Assembly: GCA_003560175.1 (NCBI GenBank) | Contig: PWIZ01000408.1 | Span: 1 to 6,863, forward strand | DNA: 6,863 nt | Origin: Halomonas sp. | GTDB taxonomy: Bacteria > Pseudomonadota > Gammaproteobacteria > Pseudomonadales > Halomonadaceae | Direction of reading: 5' to 3' | In this document: positions 1 through 5,746 of the stretch, piece after piece | How positions within the stretch are numbered: the first letter of the stretch is position 1 | How the letters are laid out: each line of letters starts with the position of its first letter | Program-made: the position numbers and the translations under genes | Notes under the pieces: generated by a model | Told to the model about the DNA's origin: nothing | Databases searched by the model: none | The model's input: the letters and a program-made list of their open reading frames with translations, nothing else

Positions 1-170
1 CAAGGTTCTTCCCCGGTCGCAATGAGGTCTTCCTGATCCATTTTATCCATCTTACCATCTGTGCATAACACATACGCATATTTATTATTATCGGGTAAGA
101 TGGACACGAGTTCTTCACAATGTTTAGACATCGAACCGCTCTTACTGTTGTAATAGATGTATACCATCAT
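1..170 (-). CDS. Hypothetical protein, 3'-truncated by window edge
   Basis: An ORF begins with ATG at 170 and stays open for 56 codons to the left edge, so only the N-terminal part is visible. It starts MMVYIYYNSKSGSMSKHCEE and continues with a charged stretch containing DGKMDKMDQED and ending near ATGEEP. The ATG overlaps the TGA of the upstream gene as ATGA (170-167), the junction used repeatedly in this operon, and a purine-rich GAGGAGGG lies about ten bases upstream. The opening beta-strand-like hydrophobic run (VYIYY) suggests a small folded domain, but no family is recognised. The remainder lies outside the window. The gene call rests on the open frame, the overlap and the ribosome binding site; no function can be given. 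Confidence 0.72.
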   Translation of the reverse strand, partial: MMVYIYYNSKSGSMSKHCEELVSILPDNNKYAYVLCTDGKMDKMDQEDLIATGEEP

Positions 171-484
171 TTCTCCGAACCCTCCTCTGTTTCATCGTCG
201 ACTATACCCAACAAATCCAGCGCGAACTCAGTTTCCTTCCCTATACGGAAGAAATACAGCAAGTCTTCATCAGTATATGCTGTGGGTGGAGACTCTAGGA
301 ATCGGTCCTTGTCGATTTGATAGGGGCCACCATACGGTCCTCTGATTATGTGCTCTACGCCGTCTTCCATACTCTGATACAAACGGTCATGTCTGAGGGA
401 CCTATATACAATATGGATGTCTTCTGTGTCCCTATATACAGAGTACCTGACCATGCCCCTTTTCGCAACTATTTCTTCAATCAT
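167..484 (-). CDS. Hypothetical acidic protein, probably frameshifted at its 5' end
   Basis: This ORF encodes about 105 residues from ATG at 484 (beginning MIEEIVAKRGMVRYSVYRD), or 108 from an in-frame GTG at 493. ATG 484 is preferred as the start within this frame because AGGTGA lies five bases upstream (490-495). The middle contains a run of aromatic and glycine residues (RGPYGGPYQID) and the C-terminus is strongly acidic (DDETEEGSEK). No family is recognised. The real N-terminus may lie further upstream. A strong ribosome binding site and an ATGA overlap with the AAA+ gene start a 17-codon ORF at 530 in another frame, and a one-base shift around the G run at 497-499 would join it to this frame, giving a protein of about 120 residues. 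The stop overlaps the next gene's ATG. Confidence 0.75.
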   Translation of the reverse strand: MIEEIVAKRGMVRYSVYRDTEDIHIVYRSLRHDRLYQSMEDGVEHIIRGPYGGPYQIDKDRFLESPPTAYTDEDLLYFFRIGKETEFALDLLGIVDDETEEGSEK

Positions 485-530
485 CCTTTTCACCTGCCCT
501 ATCTTCTAAATGTTCATCGGGTATTTTCAT
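477..530 (-). other. 17-codon ORF with strong RBS, likely displaced 5' end of the downstream gene
   Basis: ATG at 530 overlaps the TGA of the AAA+ gene as ATGA (530-527) and is preceded by GAGGAGGAGGT with a seven-base spacer, one of the best ribosome binding sites in the window. The frame reads MKIPDEHLEDRAGEKDD and stops at 477-479, so it overlaps the start of the next ORF in a different frame. Skipping one base in the GGG run at 497-499 would give MKIPDEHLEDRQVKRMIEEI and continue into the 167-484 ORF. Either this is the true N-terminus separated by an indel (sequencing error or natural mutation), a translationally coupled leader peptide, or a site of programmed frameshifting. The indel explanation is the simplest. 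No slippery heptamer or pseudoknot was identified. Confidence 0.55.
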
Positions 531-2023
531 ATATCCAACCTCCTCCTCACGGAGTCCATTTCGTCTTGTTTTTGTTTGATACGGTTATCTATTGTATCTA
601 TTATGTGATGGCGATACGGTTCTATTTTTTGTACCGTGCCCTTACTAAGTCTGTCACCGATGGTCTCGACTCGGAAGGGGGCAACGGGGTCCGCACAAAA
701 CCTATCCACGTAATCGTCCGCATACTGAGGGAACCTGTCATACATGTGAGCTTTGGCTTGTTCCACAATTATTTCCCACTGTGCGCCATCACTAAAGAGA
801 CTCCCGTGGTCTTGTGTCTTATAGAATCGCGTCCCCTTCGGATTGGTAGATACGTATCCGGCAGACACCAAGTTCATGAGACTAGTGGCTATATATGTTT
901 TCTTCTTACTCATGCCGCGCTCTTTGAGCGAATCCGCAATCTCATCTATTTCGATACCGTAATCTTCCTCCCGTCTCAGACCACCGCACCATGTGTCATC
1001 CTCATCAACATAGTCACCCAGACCGCCGCCTCCACCATGCTTCACGGGGATGATCTCCAATAGTTCCCTTCCGATGTCGTTAACATGCAGACTCGCATAC
1101 ATTATAGAACGGCCTGCCAGTTCCCATGCCATCCAATTGTCGGCCGGAGTGCAGAATATATTCCCATCGTATAGGTCTTCACGCTCTTTGTGGTAGAAGG
1201 TGGCAATGGCCTCGGGCACATCCAGGAAATAATCTATCACGCTGTTACTAACAGTGAACTCCTTTGGTATCAGAGCCTGCATTGACATGGCGCAAGGATT
1301 ATATATCGGGACCGAAAACGAGGGGTCTGTGCCAGAGAAATTCATACAGTCCTCCATATGGTGCCGAATCTCCAACATCTTGGTGGTTCCGCCACGATAT
1401 ATCTCTGACCGAGGCATCATCCTCAGTTCGGCCTTGGTCTCATGGATTAGTTCATTGAGGGCGCGATTACTGTCCATTTGGATGGTGAACATGCGTCGTG
1501 CCATTTCATCGCCAATCTGGTGTTTGTTCTCTGTGGCAATGGTAAAGAGACACGCCAGGGGTTTCAGTCGGAATTTCTTCACGTCACTGTCTTGACCCCT
1601 CATAACGGTTCGGGAATAGACATACGCCTTACCCTCCGAAATGGTTTTGAGGATATCCTCATTGGTCGTGTTCTCTTGTTTCAACATGTATTGGAGTTCG
1701 GGAACGATGAAAAAACGCGCATCGTTCCACTTTGCCAATGTTGTGTCGTTTAGGAGACCCTTGCCAGACGCACCCGTCGCATAAACCACGTTGGGGTGAT
1801 CGTCATCGAAGACGGTATCACCGAACAATAGGTTCGCCATCCCGTCGACCATAACGGTCTTACCCACGCCCGAATCGCCACGTACAAGCATGTTCTCCCT
1901 CTTGATGGGATACACTAAGGATATTAGTGTCCTCGCACATTCGTTCCCGATGAGAGGTCTCATCTTGCCACCATAGTGGCACTCCCGGAAGTAATCGTTA
2001 ATGTCGGTTATTTCTATAGTCAT
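527..2023 (-). CDS. AAA+ ATPase, helicase-like (MCM-like?), with C-terminal winged helix
   Basis: This 498-residue protein is the largest in the window. It carries a Walker A motif GDSGVGKT (49-56), a Walker B-like strand FFIVPE (104-109), a segment SEGKAYVYSR (129-138) at the place of the pre-sensor-1 hairpin, a sensor-1-like strand TIATEN (161-166) and a paired arginine EMARRM (173-178) suited to an arginine finger. A glycine-rich linker (330-335) leads to a region around 355-403 that looks like a winged helix, and the C-terminus is charged and helical. Motif order and the neighbouring SSB-like gene fit a viral replicative helicase or initiator ATPase related to the MCM/helix-2-insert AAA+ branch; exact subfamily is inference. 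Walker B has VPE where most members have DE. The start ATG 2023 has GAGGAG eight bases upstream and lies five bases after the preceding stop. Confidence 0.85.
   Translation of the reverse strand: MTIEITDINDYFRECHYGGKMRPLIGNECARTLISLVYPIKRENMLVRGDSGVGKTVMVDGMANLLFGDTVFDDDHPNVVYATGASGKGLLNDTTLAKWNDARFFIVPELQYMLKQENTTNEDILKTISEGKAYVYSRTVMRGQDSDVKKFRLKPLACLFTIATENKHQIGDEMARRMFTIQMDSNRALNELIHETKAELRMMPRSEIYRGGTTKMLEIRHHMEDCMNFSGTDPSFSVPIYNPCAMSMQALIPKEFTVSNSVIDYFLDVPEAIATFYHKEREDLYDGNIFCTPADNWMAWELAGRSIMYASLHVNDIGRELLEIIPVKHGGGGGLGDYVDEDDTWCGGLRREEDYGIEIDEIADSLKERGMSKKKTYIATSLMNLVSAGYVSTNPKGTRFYKTQDHGSLFSDGAQWEIIVEQAKAHMYDRFPQYADDYVDRFCADPVAPFRVETIGDRLSKGTVQKIEPYRHHIIDTIDNRIKQKQDEMDSVRRRLDI
538..548 (-). 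promoter_or_regulatory. Strong Shine-Dalgarno site for the ATG at 530
   Basis: The minus strand reads GAGGAGGAGGT, then a seven-base spacer TGGATAT, then ATG at 530. The site lies inside the last codons of the AAA+ gene, where it encodes three consecutive AGG arginine codons. It matters because it argues that translation of the downstream gene starts at 530, not at 493 or 484, and so supports a frameshift in that gene. Confidence 0.65.
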
Positions 2024-2028
2024 TAAGA

Positions 2029-2898
2029 TTACTCCTCGAATGTGTCACCGTTTTCGATACGTTCAATCACATAATCTACCTCATATGTCGTCAGTCCGGA
2101 ACCCCGAAGGAACTCTCGCAACTGAGCGATACTATCCTCTGGTGTTAGGGGTGAGTTCATATGGGCCAACCGACCACGCTTAGCTACCTTCTTCTGGAGA
2201 GGGGTTAGGGTGATCTGGGGTTTGGGTTCCTCTGCTGGCGCTACAGGGCCAGCGTCATGGGTTCCCTTAAAATCCAGGTCGTCACCAAAGACCTCATCGA
2301 AGGCATCACGGGGTGCCATCTTGGGGGCAGGGGTCGTCTCCGCCGGAGTGCGAGCGCCCGTGCCAGCATCCGCTGCAACCTTACTGGGTGCAATAAACTG
2401 TACATTAAAGTACTTAGGTTTCTTGGGAGGCTCCATCTTCTCGACAACGAAATGTCCAGTCATGAAATCCTCATGGGTTATAAGACCGCTCCCGACCATC
2501 TGTTTATATATCTCGCTTATCTCCATTGCGAGGGATGCCTGCATATCGATGATGAACTCCTTGCCGTCCCACCTGTACCTGTCCTGTATAAGGTTAGCAC
2601 GGGGTCCGCCCGAAGTCTCATTGTAACCAACCGCACCGCCCTCTTGCCAAAACACCTTGATACGTGTCTTGTACTTGTTGACAATGTTGCGGTTCGCCTG
2701 GCAATGCATACAGGTACTCGTACCATCACACATCCCATACGTCCACTTTCCAGTATGGTCTTTCCATACGTGGCCTTTCACATGCTCGCCTAAAAAGACG
2801 CGACCGGTCTTACTGACCTCTGGTGCGTCCATCAACTGTATCTCTGCTCTTTCTCCTTTGTAGAAGTAGAAAAAGTCCTCACTTTTACCGACACTCAT
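2029..2898 (-). CDS. Putative ssDNA-binding protein, gp32-like zinc motif and acidic tail
   Basis: This 289-residue protein has an N-terminal domain (about 1-170) rich in beta strands with aromatic and basic residues. It contains histidines at 39, 43 and 48 followed by C57-x5-C63-x2-C66. T4 gp32 binds zinc inside its OB fold with one His and three Cys ending in C-x2-C, so the arrangement is similar, though the spacing differs. A Pro/Ala/Thr-rich linker (about 174-230) contains an acidic aromatic patch, FDEVFGDDLDF (200-210). A small helical C-terminal region follows and ends in ENGDTFEE; acidic tails are common in SSBs for partner recruitment. The gene precedes the AAA+ ATPase by five bases, consistent with a replication role. 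The OB fold and DNA binding are inferred, not seen directly. ATG 2898 has GGAGG about nine bases upstream and overlaps the preceding gene by 14 bases. Confidence 0.72.
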   Translation of the reverse strand: MSVGKSEDFFYFYKGERAEIQLMDAPEVSKTGRVFLGEHVKGHVWKDHTGKWTYGMCDGTSTCMHCQANRNIVNKYKTRIKVFWQEGGAVGYNETSGGPRANLIQDRYRWDGKEFIIDMQASLAMEISEIYKQMVGSGLITHEDFMTGHFVVEKMEPPKKPKYFNVQFIAPSKVAADAGTGARTPAETTPAPKMAPRDAFDEVFGDDLDFKGTHDAGPVAPAEEPKPQITLTPLQKKVAKRGRLAHMNSPLTPEDSIAQLREFLRGSGLTTYEVDYVIERIENGDTFEE

Positions 2899-3070
2899 TT
2901 ACAATTTCCTCCAGTCTCTTTCTTTCGGGGTGGTTGGGGTTCTTATACCGCCCCCACTCCCTAATAACTATAACATCGTTCTCGTATTTAAGTCTTTCGA
3001 CTTCTTCGGGGCCCGCGTCATATACGAAGTGGGTATCTCGCCCCTTCTTCACTTCGATCTTGGCTCTCAC
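2885..3070 (-). CDS. Small hypothetical protein (61 aa)
   Basis: This short charged protein starts MRAKIEVKKGRDTHFVYDAG and ends with a helical, Arg/Glu-rich segment (about 46-61: NHPERKRLEEIVNE). An aromatic strand-like segment, VIVIREWGRY (33-42), lies between. No family is recognised. It uses GTG as start at 3070, overlapping the TGA of the Myb/SANT gene as GTGA; AGGAGAGGG six bases upstream (3077-3085) supports this start, and no ATG occurs within the frame. Its end overlaps the start of the SSB-like gene by 14 bases. Coupling on both sides makes it a likely real gene; its placement suggests an accessory replication or DNA-binding role, which is inference only. Confidence 0.75.
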   Translation of the reverse strand: MRAKIEVKKGRDTHFVYDAGPEEVERLKYENDVIVIREWGRYKNPNHPERKRLEEIVNECR

Positions 3071-3264
3071 TCACATCCCTCTCCTGACAAACCCATCCTC
3101 TGGACCTTATTCTGTACAGAAGAGAGGGTGCGGTTGAGATACGAGGCCAGTCTTTGGGTGGGTACTCTACCGTAGTAAGTTCTCACCACCGATTCCTCTT
3201 CGCCGGTCCATGGGCGATTTCGCCCCATACCAACAAGTTCCTCCAGTTCGGGTATCTTTATCAT
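3067..3264 (-). CDS. Small Myb/SANT-like helix-turn-helix protein (65 aa)
   Basis: Residues 18-58 match the pattern of phage and archaeal Myb/SANT-like DNA-binding domains: PWTGEEESVVRTYYGRVP begins with a core tryptophan (W19) and an acidic first helix, a second helix follows (TQRLASYLNRT), and the SSVQNKVQRMGL segment (48-59) forms the likely recognition helix. The domain fills nearly the whole protein, so it probably acts as a minimal DNA binder, perhaps a regulator or an architectural or loading factor for the replication block; the target is unknown. ATG 3264 is one base after the metallophosphoesterase stop and has GAGGAGGG seven bases upstream. It ends in a GTGA overlap with the next gene. 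Confidence 0.8.
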   Translation of the reverse strand: MIKIPELEELVGMGRNRPWTGEEESVVRTYYGRVPTQRLASYLNRTLSSVQNKVQRMGLSGEGCE

Positions 3265-3265
3265 T

Positions 3266-4129
3266 TCATTTCCCTCCTCTGTGTGTTATCGTCTGGCACG
3301 CCGGTGCTGGAGAAGGATACAGTTTATCCTCCACATGTACATGGGAGTCTTCTTTCCCTTCCCACTTCAACATCACATATCCCGTATGAGGGCACCAAGT
3401 ACCACCAATCATCAGTGCGAATTCGTCACGGGCCTTCCAGCCGGGGATTATCACTCCAACCATGTTCTCAGTTTTCACAGAGACGAAGTAGTGAGCGTGT
3501 GACCTCAGCACTATATCGATGGGACCATACTGATCCTCACCCGCGTGCTGTGCCAATGTCATAATCTCCTTCGCGATGGCTGTGGTCCTGAACCCAGTGG
3601 ACGATGTGACGCCCACCTTGTGAGCGATATGGACGCGTTTCCCACCTATCTCCAATACCATTTCGGGCGCGAAGACTGCCTTGCGACCTCTCTTTATCAG
3701 TTCACTCACTATATATTCCTCAACGGCAGGCAAGCCCTGAGAACCTTTACTATGATACCCACTCCCTGCGGTAACATAATAACACTCTGTGTCAATCTCC
3801 ATCAAAAGGTCCACAGCAACATCGGCTTGCTGGTATATGTCTGTAGTCCAGACGCCAGCACCGCGTTGTTTGTATTGCTGTCCTTCACACACGTCGCCAT
3901 TGACGATAACCGCGTCCAGTCTTCCCTCTTGACACAACGTGTCACACATATCCATCCAATAGCCATAAAGGTTCCGTTGGGCTGAATTCGCTATAATGGT
4001 AATCGCTTGTCCCCTCACTTCGTCTTTAACTGCGAATCGAGGGGGCGCCAAACCATAATATGAACCGACGTGTAAATCACCAACGGCCAAAACACGCCAC
4101 TCTTTTACATTCTTATCAGCTCTCATCAT
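3266..4129 (-). CDS. Calcineurin-like metallophosphoesterase
   Basis: This 287-residue protein has the ordered metal-binding motifs of the calcineurin-like phosphoesterase superfamily: GDLHVG (17-22; D18, H20), NGDVCEG (77-83; D79), GSGYH (122-126) where the GNH motif is expected, IAH (168-170) and SHAH (210-213). The family uses two metal ions to hydrolyse phosphodiesters or phosphomonoesters. The third motif lacks the usual asparagine ligand but keeps the histidine. Viral and archaeal relatives include Mre11/SbcD-type nucleases, but no Rad50/SbcC partner or Mre11 capping domain is visible here, so nuclease activity is plausible rather than shown. The gene sits directly after the ERCC4 nuclease, overlapping it as ATGA (4129-4126), with GGAGGC six bases upstream. 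Its last codons include the ribosome binding site for the Myb/SANT gene. Confidence 0.88.
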   Translation of the reverse strand: MMRADKNVKEWRVLAVGDLHVGSYYGLAPPRFAVKDEVRGQAITIIANSAQRNLYGYWMDMCDTLCQEGRLDAVIVNGDVCEGQQYKQRGAGVWTTDIYQQADVAVDLLMEIDTECYYVTAGSGYHSKGSQGLPAVEEYIVSELIKRGRKAVFAPEMVLEIGGKRVHIAHKVGVTSSTGFRTTAIAKEIMTLAQHAGEDQYGPIDIVLRSHAHYFVSVKTENMVGVIIPGWKARDEFALMIGGTWCPHTGYVMLKWEGKEDSHVHVEDKLYPSPAPACQTITHRGGK

Positions 4130-4740
4130 TTCTTTGCCTCCGTTTTTTTTACTTTCCTCGTTTTAATTTTTCCGTCAACCCTCTTAACGTTCCACCCTCT
4201 TCCCGTGATCTCATAGTTCCAACCGTGTTCCAGGATATCCTTTATCCAAGAAACAGACTGCTCTGTATCTAACGGCCACCAAACGGGCATGATGAATGAT
4301 ACCTTACGGGCTTTCGTGTGGACTGTTTTCTTATAACGGAAGGCAGGAACCCTCAGTGCCTTCGGCACCGTCTTGAATGGCTCTATGAGGAGGATTGCGC
4401 GCCCTTCGCACGCACCCATCAGTTCAGCCAATTGGTCGTTCAGACGACCAGATATCGTACTATCATACGCATCAGAGAAACCCTTCCGCTCGATACCGAT
4501 AATACAGCCCTGTGGATGCACTGGACTACCTTCGGGAAAAATGATTATGTAATCACCCCACGCCGCATAACAGTCCAACCCGAGATACTTTCTACAGGCA
4601 TCGGCATCCTTTTCTACTGTTTTTACGCTTTCGTCTTCAAACAGGGCCTTAGCGAGCGGTGCCCACTTGCCCAACCGTTTCTCCATTGTGTCAATCAACA
4701 CAACGGGGTCCGTTTCTTTAGTAAATATATTTCTAGTCAA
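4126..4740 (-). CDS. ERCC4/XPF-type structure-specific nuclease, stand-alone domain
   Basis: This 204-residue protein shows the ERCC4 nuclease signature in order: LIDTMEKR (15-22; D17, E20), GDY (62-64), IERKGFSD (83-90; E84-R85-K86 core and D90) and GRLNDQLAEL (98-107). Archaeal and eukaryotic relatives (XPF, Mus81, Hef) cut branched or flapped DNA next to ss/ds junctions. After the nuclease domain there is no clear helix-hairpin-helix dimer module; the protein ends in a lysine-rich tail that could bind DNA. The start is TTG at 4740, supported by AGGAGGAG five bases upstream. The first in-frame ATG would be at residue 19, inside the catalytic motif, so it would destroy the active site. The archaeal XPF-PCNA partnership makes the position 11 bases after the PCNA gene suggestive, although no C-terminal PIP box was seen. 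Confidence 0.9.
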   Translation of the reverse strand: MTRNIFTKETDPVVLIDTMEKRLGKWAPLAKALFEDESVKTVEKDADACRKYLGLDCYAAWGDYIIIFPEGSPVHPQGCIIGIERKGFSDAYDSTISGRLNDQLAELMGACEGRAILLIEPFKTVPKALRVPAFRYKKTVHTKARKVSFIMPVWWPLDTEQSVSWIKDILEHGWNYEITGRGWNVKRVDGKIKTRKVKKTEAKK

Positions 4741-4745
4741 TGTGT

Positions 4746-4753
4746 CTCCTCCT
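4746..4753 (-). promoter_or_regulatory. Shine-Dalgarno site supporting the TTG start at 4740
   Basis: The minus strand reads AGGAGGAG, then ACACA, then TTG. The site overlaps the TAG stop region of the PCNA gene. It decides the start of the ERCC4 nuclease, because no ATG or GTG is available before the first catalytic motif. Confidence 0.75.
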
Positions 4754-5474
4754 ACTCATGGTGTATTCTAGGCGCGACAACAGCCGTAACATGCATCTTC
4801 TCTGTACTATACTCCAAATAAATCGGCAAGTCACTACCGATAACAAGCGTTATGTCTTCCACATCCTTATGGATCGGTTTCAAGGCATATTCCAAAAATT
4901 CAGGGTCGTAGCGGGAATGGAACTGCCCGTCTGGGACCTCGGCACTTATGATATCTTCAGGTGGTATCATAGTAACCGCTGCATCTGCGCCCTTCTCGGC
5001 GAAGACGAGCAGCCTCCCATCATACATGAACTCCACTTCGTCGCCGACAGTCTTTATCATCTTTACGGCCGACCTTACCGCTTCCATGGGAACTATTACG
5101 GTGTTCTCACCCCTTACGCGTGGCATTGCGGTGGGGCCGGTAGCCGCACCCATCGTTGCGAAGGTCCTCTTCAGACGGCCTGTTTTAAGTGTCACTTTGC
5201 CCTGGTCTATATTCATAGTTATTGTATCCTTCTGACCAAAAGCCCTGACAACTTCTTTCATTTTATCAATGGGCATCCAGTGGATTTGTTCCGACACTTC
5301 GTATTCTTCAAATGATTCCATAGGTACTATGACTTGTGCCATGGTTGTTAAAGAATAATCGGCCACCAATATTTCAAGACCCTCTTTAAACCGGAAGCGC
5401 ACCGCGTCCTGAACATAGGGGTCTATTACAGAAACTATGTCTTTAAACAGTTTCGCAGACATCTGTACTTGCAT
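4752..5474 (-). CDS. pcn: PCNA sliding clamp (archaeal/eukaryotic type)
   Basis: At 240 residues this is close to the usual PCNA length. The protein has the two-domain clamp layout. The N-terminal half runs from MSAKLFKDIVSVIDPYVQD through EGLEILVADYSLTTMAQVIVP to the SFEEYEV segment (54-60). The interdomain connecting region is near 108-128. The second half starts at VPMEAVRSAVKMIKTVGDEV and ends with IGSDLPIYLEY (212-222) and APRI (234-237), the typical C-terminal strand and tail of archaeal clamps. It would form a homotrimeric ring that tethers polymerase, nucleases and ligase to DNA. A single copy is present here. ATG 5474 overlaps the preceding TAA stop as TAATG and has GGAGGG seven bases upstream. 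It is the strongest evidence for an archaeal host; bacterial phages generally use beta clamps or gp45-type clamps. Confidence 0.95.
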   Translation of the reverse strand: MQVQMSAKLFKDIVSVIDPYVQDAVRFRFKEGLEILVADYSLTTMAQVIVPMESFEEYEVSEQIHWMPIDKMKEVVRAFGQKDTITMNIDQGKVTLKTGRLKRTFATMGAATGPTAMPRVRGENTVIVPMEAVRSAVKMIKTVGDEVEFMYDGRLLVFAEKGADAAVTMIPPEDIISAEVPDGQFHSRYDPEFLEYALKPIHKDVEDITLVIGSDLPIYLEYSTEKMHVTAVVAPRIHHE

Positions 5475-5746
5475 TATAATTCCCTCCTTCCGGGTTCAAC
5501 AAGTTCCTCTTCCTTTAGTAATCCATCACACCGGGGGCATCTGAATATACTGGATTTTTCACCGTTCCCGATCCGGTCTCTTCCCCTAACATACTCATCA
5601 CACCGGTGACACAATCCTTTGACGCTGCAAACAGAACACATGTAAACGTTTTCAGGATTATCTTCCTCTTCAAAGAAGATAACGCCACATTCGTAACACG
5701 TCCTGTGCTGTCTAAGGGGTCCGTCATCATACACTCTCATTCCCAT
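5474..5746 (-). CDS. Small eight-cysteine zinc-binding protein
   Basis: This protein of about 90 residues contains four CxxC pairs: C17/C20, C37/C40, C46/C49 and C70/C73, numbered from ATG 5746. It ends with an acidic and basic tail (KEEELVEPGRREL). Eight cysteines are enough for two structural zinc sites, either as two successive ribbons or interleaved as in RING, FYVE or PHD folds. The C-x2-C-x5-C-x2-C centre is closer to FYVE-like spacing than to a RING, but the fold cannot be assigned by eye. A nucleic-acid or protein adaptor role is plausible. ATG 5746 is chosen because GGAGGA lies six bases upstream. A TTG at 5752 has no room for that site, and ATG 5740 forms an ATGA overlap with the upstream gene but is 13 bases from the GGAGG. 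The stop overlaps the PCNA start. Confidence 0.82.
   Translation of the reverse strand: MGMRVYDDGPLRQHRTCYECGVIFFEEEDNPENVYMCSVCSVKGLCHRCDEYVRGRDRIGNGEKSSIFRCPRCDGLLKEEELVEPGRREL

Noticed and set aside
317..1063. Long plus-strand open frame of 248 codons
   Set aside because: It lies antisense to the AAA+ gene and the following gene, and its translation is rich in hydrophobic and cysteine residues with no recognisable motif. The minus frame has clear ATPase motifs.
2210..2793. Two overlapping plus-strand frames opposite the SSB candidate
   Set aside because: They are shadows of the GC-richer linker-coding region; neither shows a motif, and both conflict with the coupled minus-strand operon.
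4138..4170. T-rich plus-strand stretch that could be read as a terminator
   Set aside because: It encodes the lysine-rich C-terminus of the ERCC4 nuclease, has no associated hairpin that I can see, and the operon continues through an ATGA overlap.
4740..5315. Plus-strand open frame of 191 codons opposite PCNA
   Set aside because: It is antisense to a confidently identified PCNA, has low-complexity His/Cys/Phe-rich content and lacks a supporting start context.
5515..5730. Minus-strand 71-codon frame inside the eight-cysteine gene
   Set aside because: It is an out-of-frame reading of the same DNA; the overlapping frame has four regularly spaced CxxC pairs and a good ribosome binding site.
5474..5746. 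RING-type ubiquitin ligase assignment for the eight-cysteine protein
   Set aside because: The spacing between the second and third CxxC pairs is five residues, outside the usual RING spacing, and the fourth ligand is cysteine; the fold is left open.
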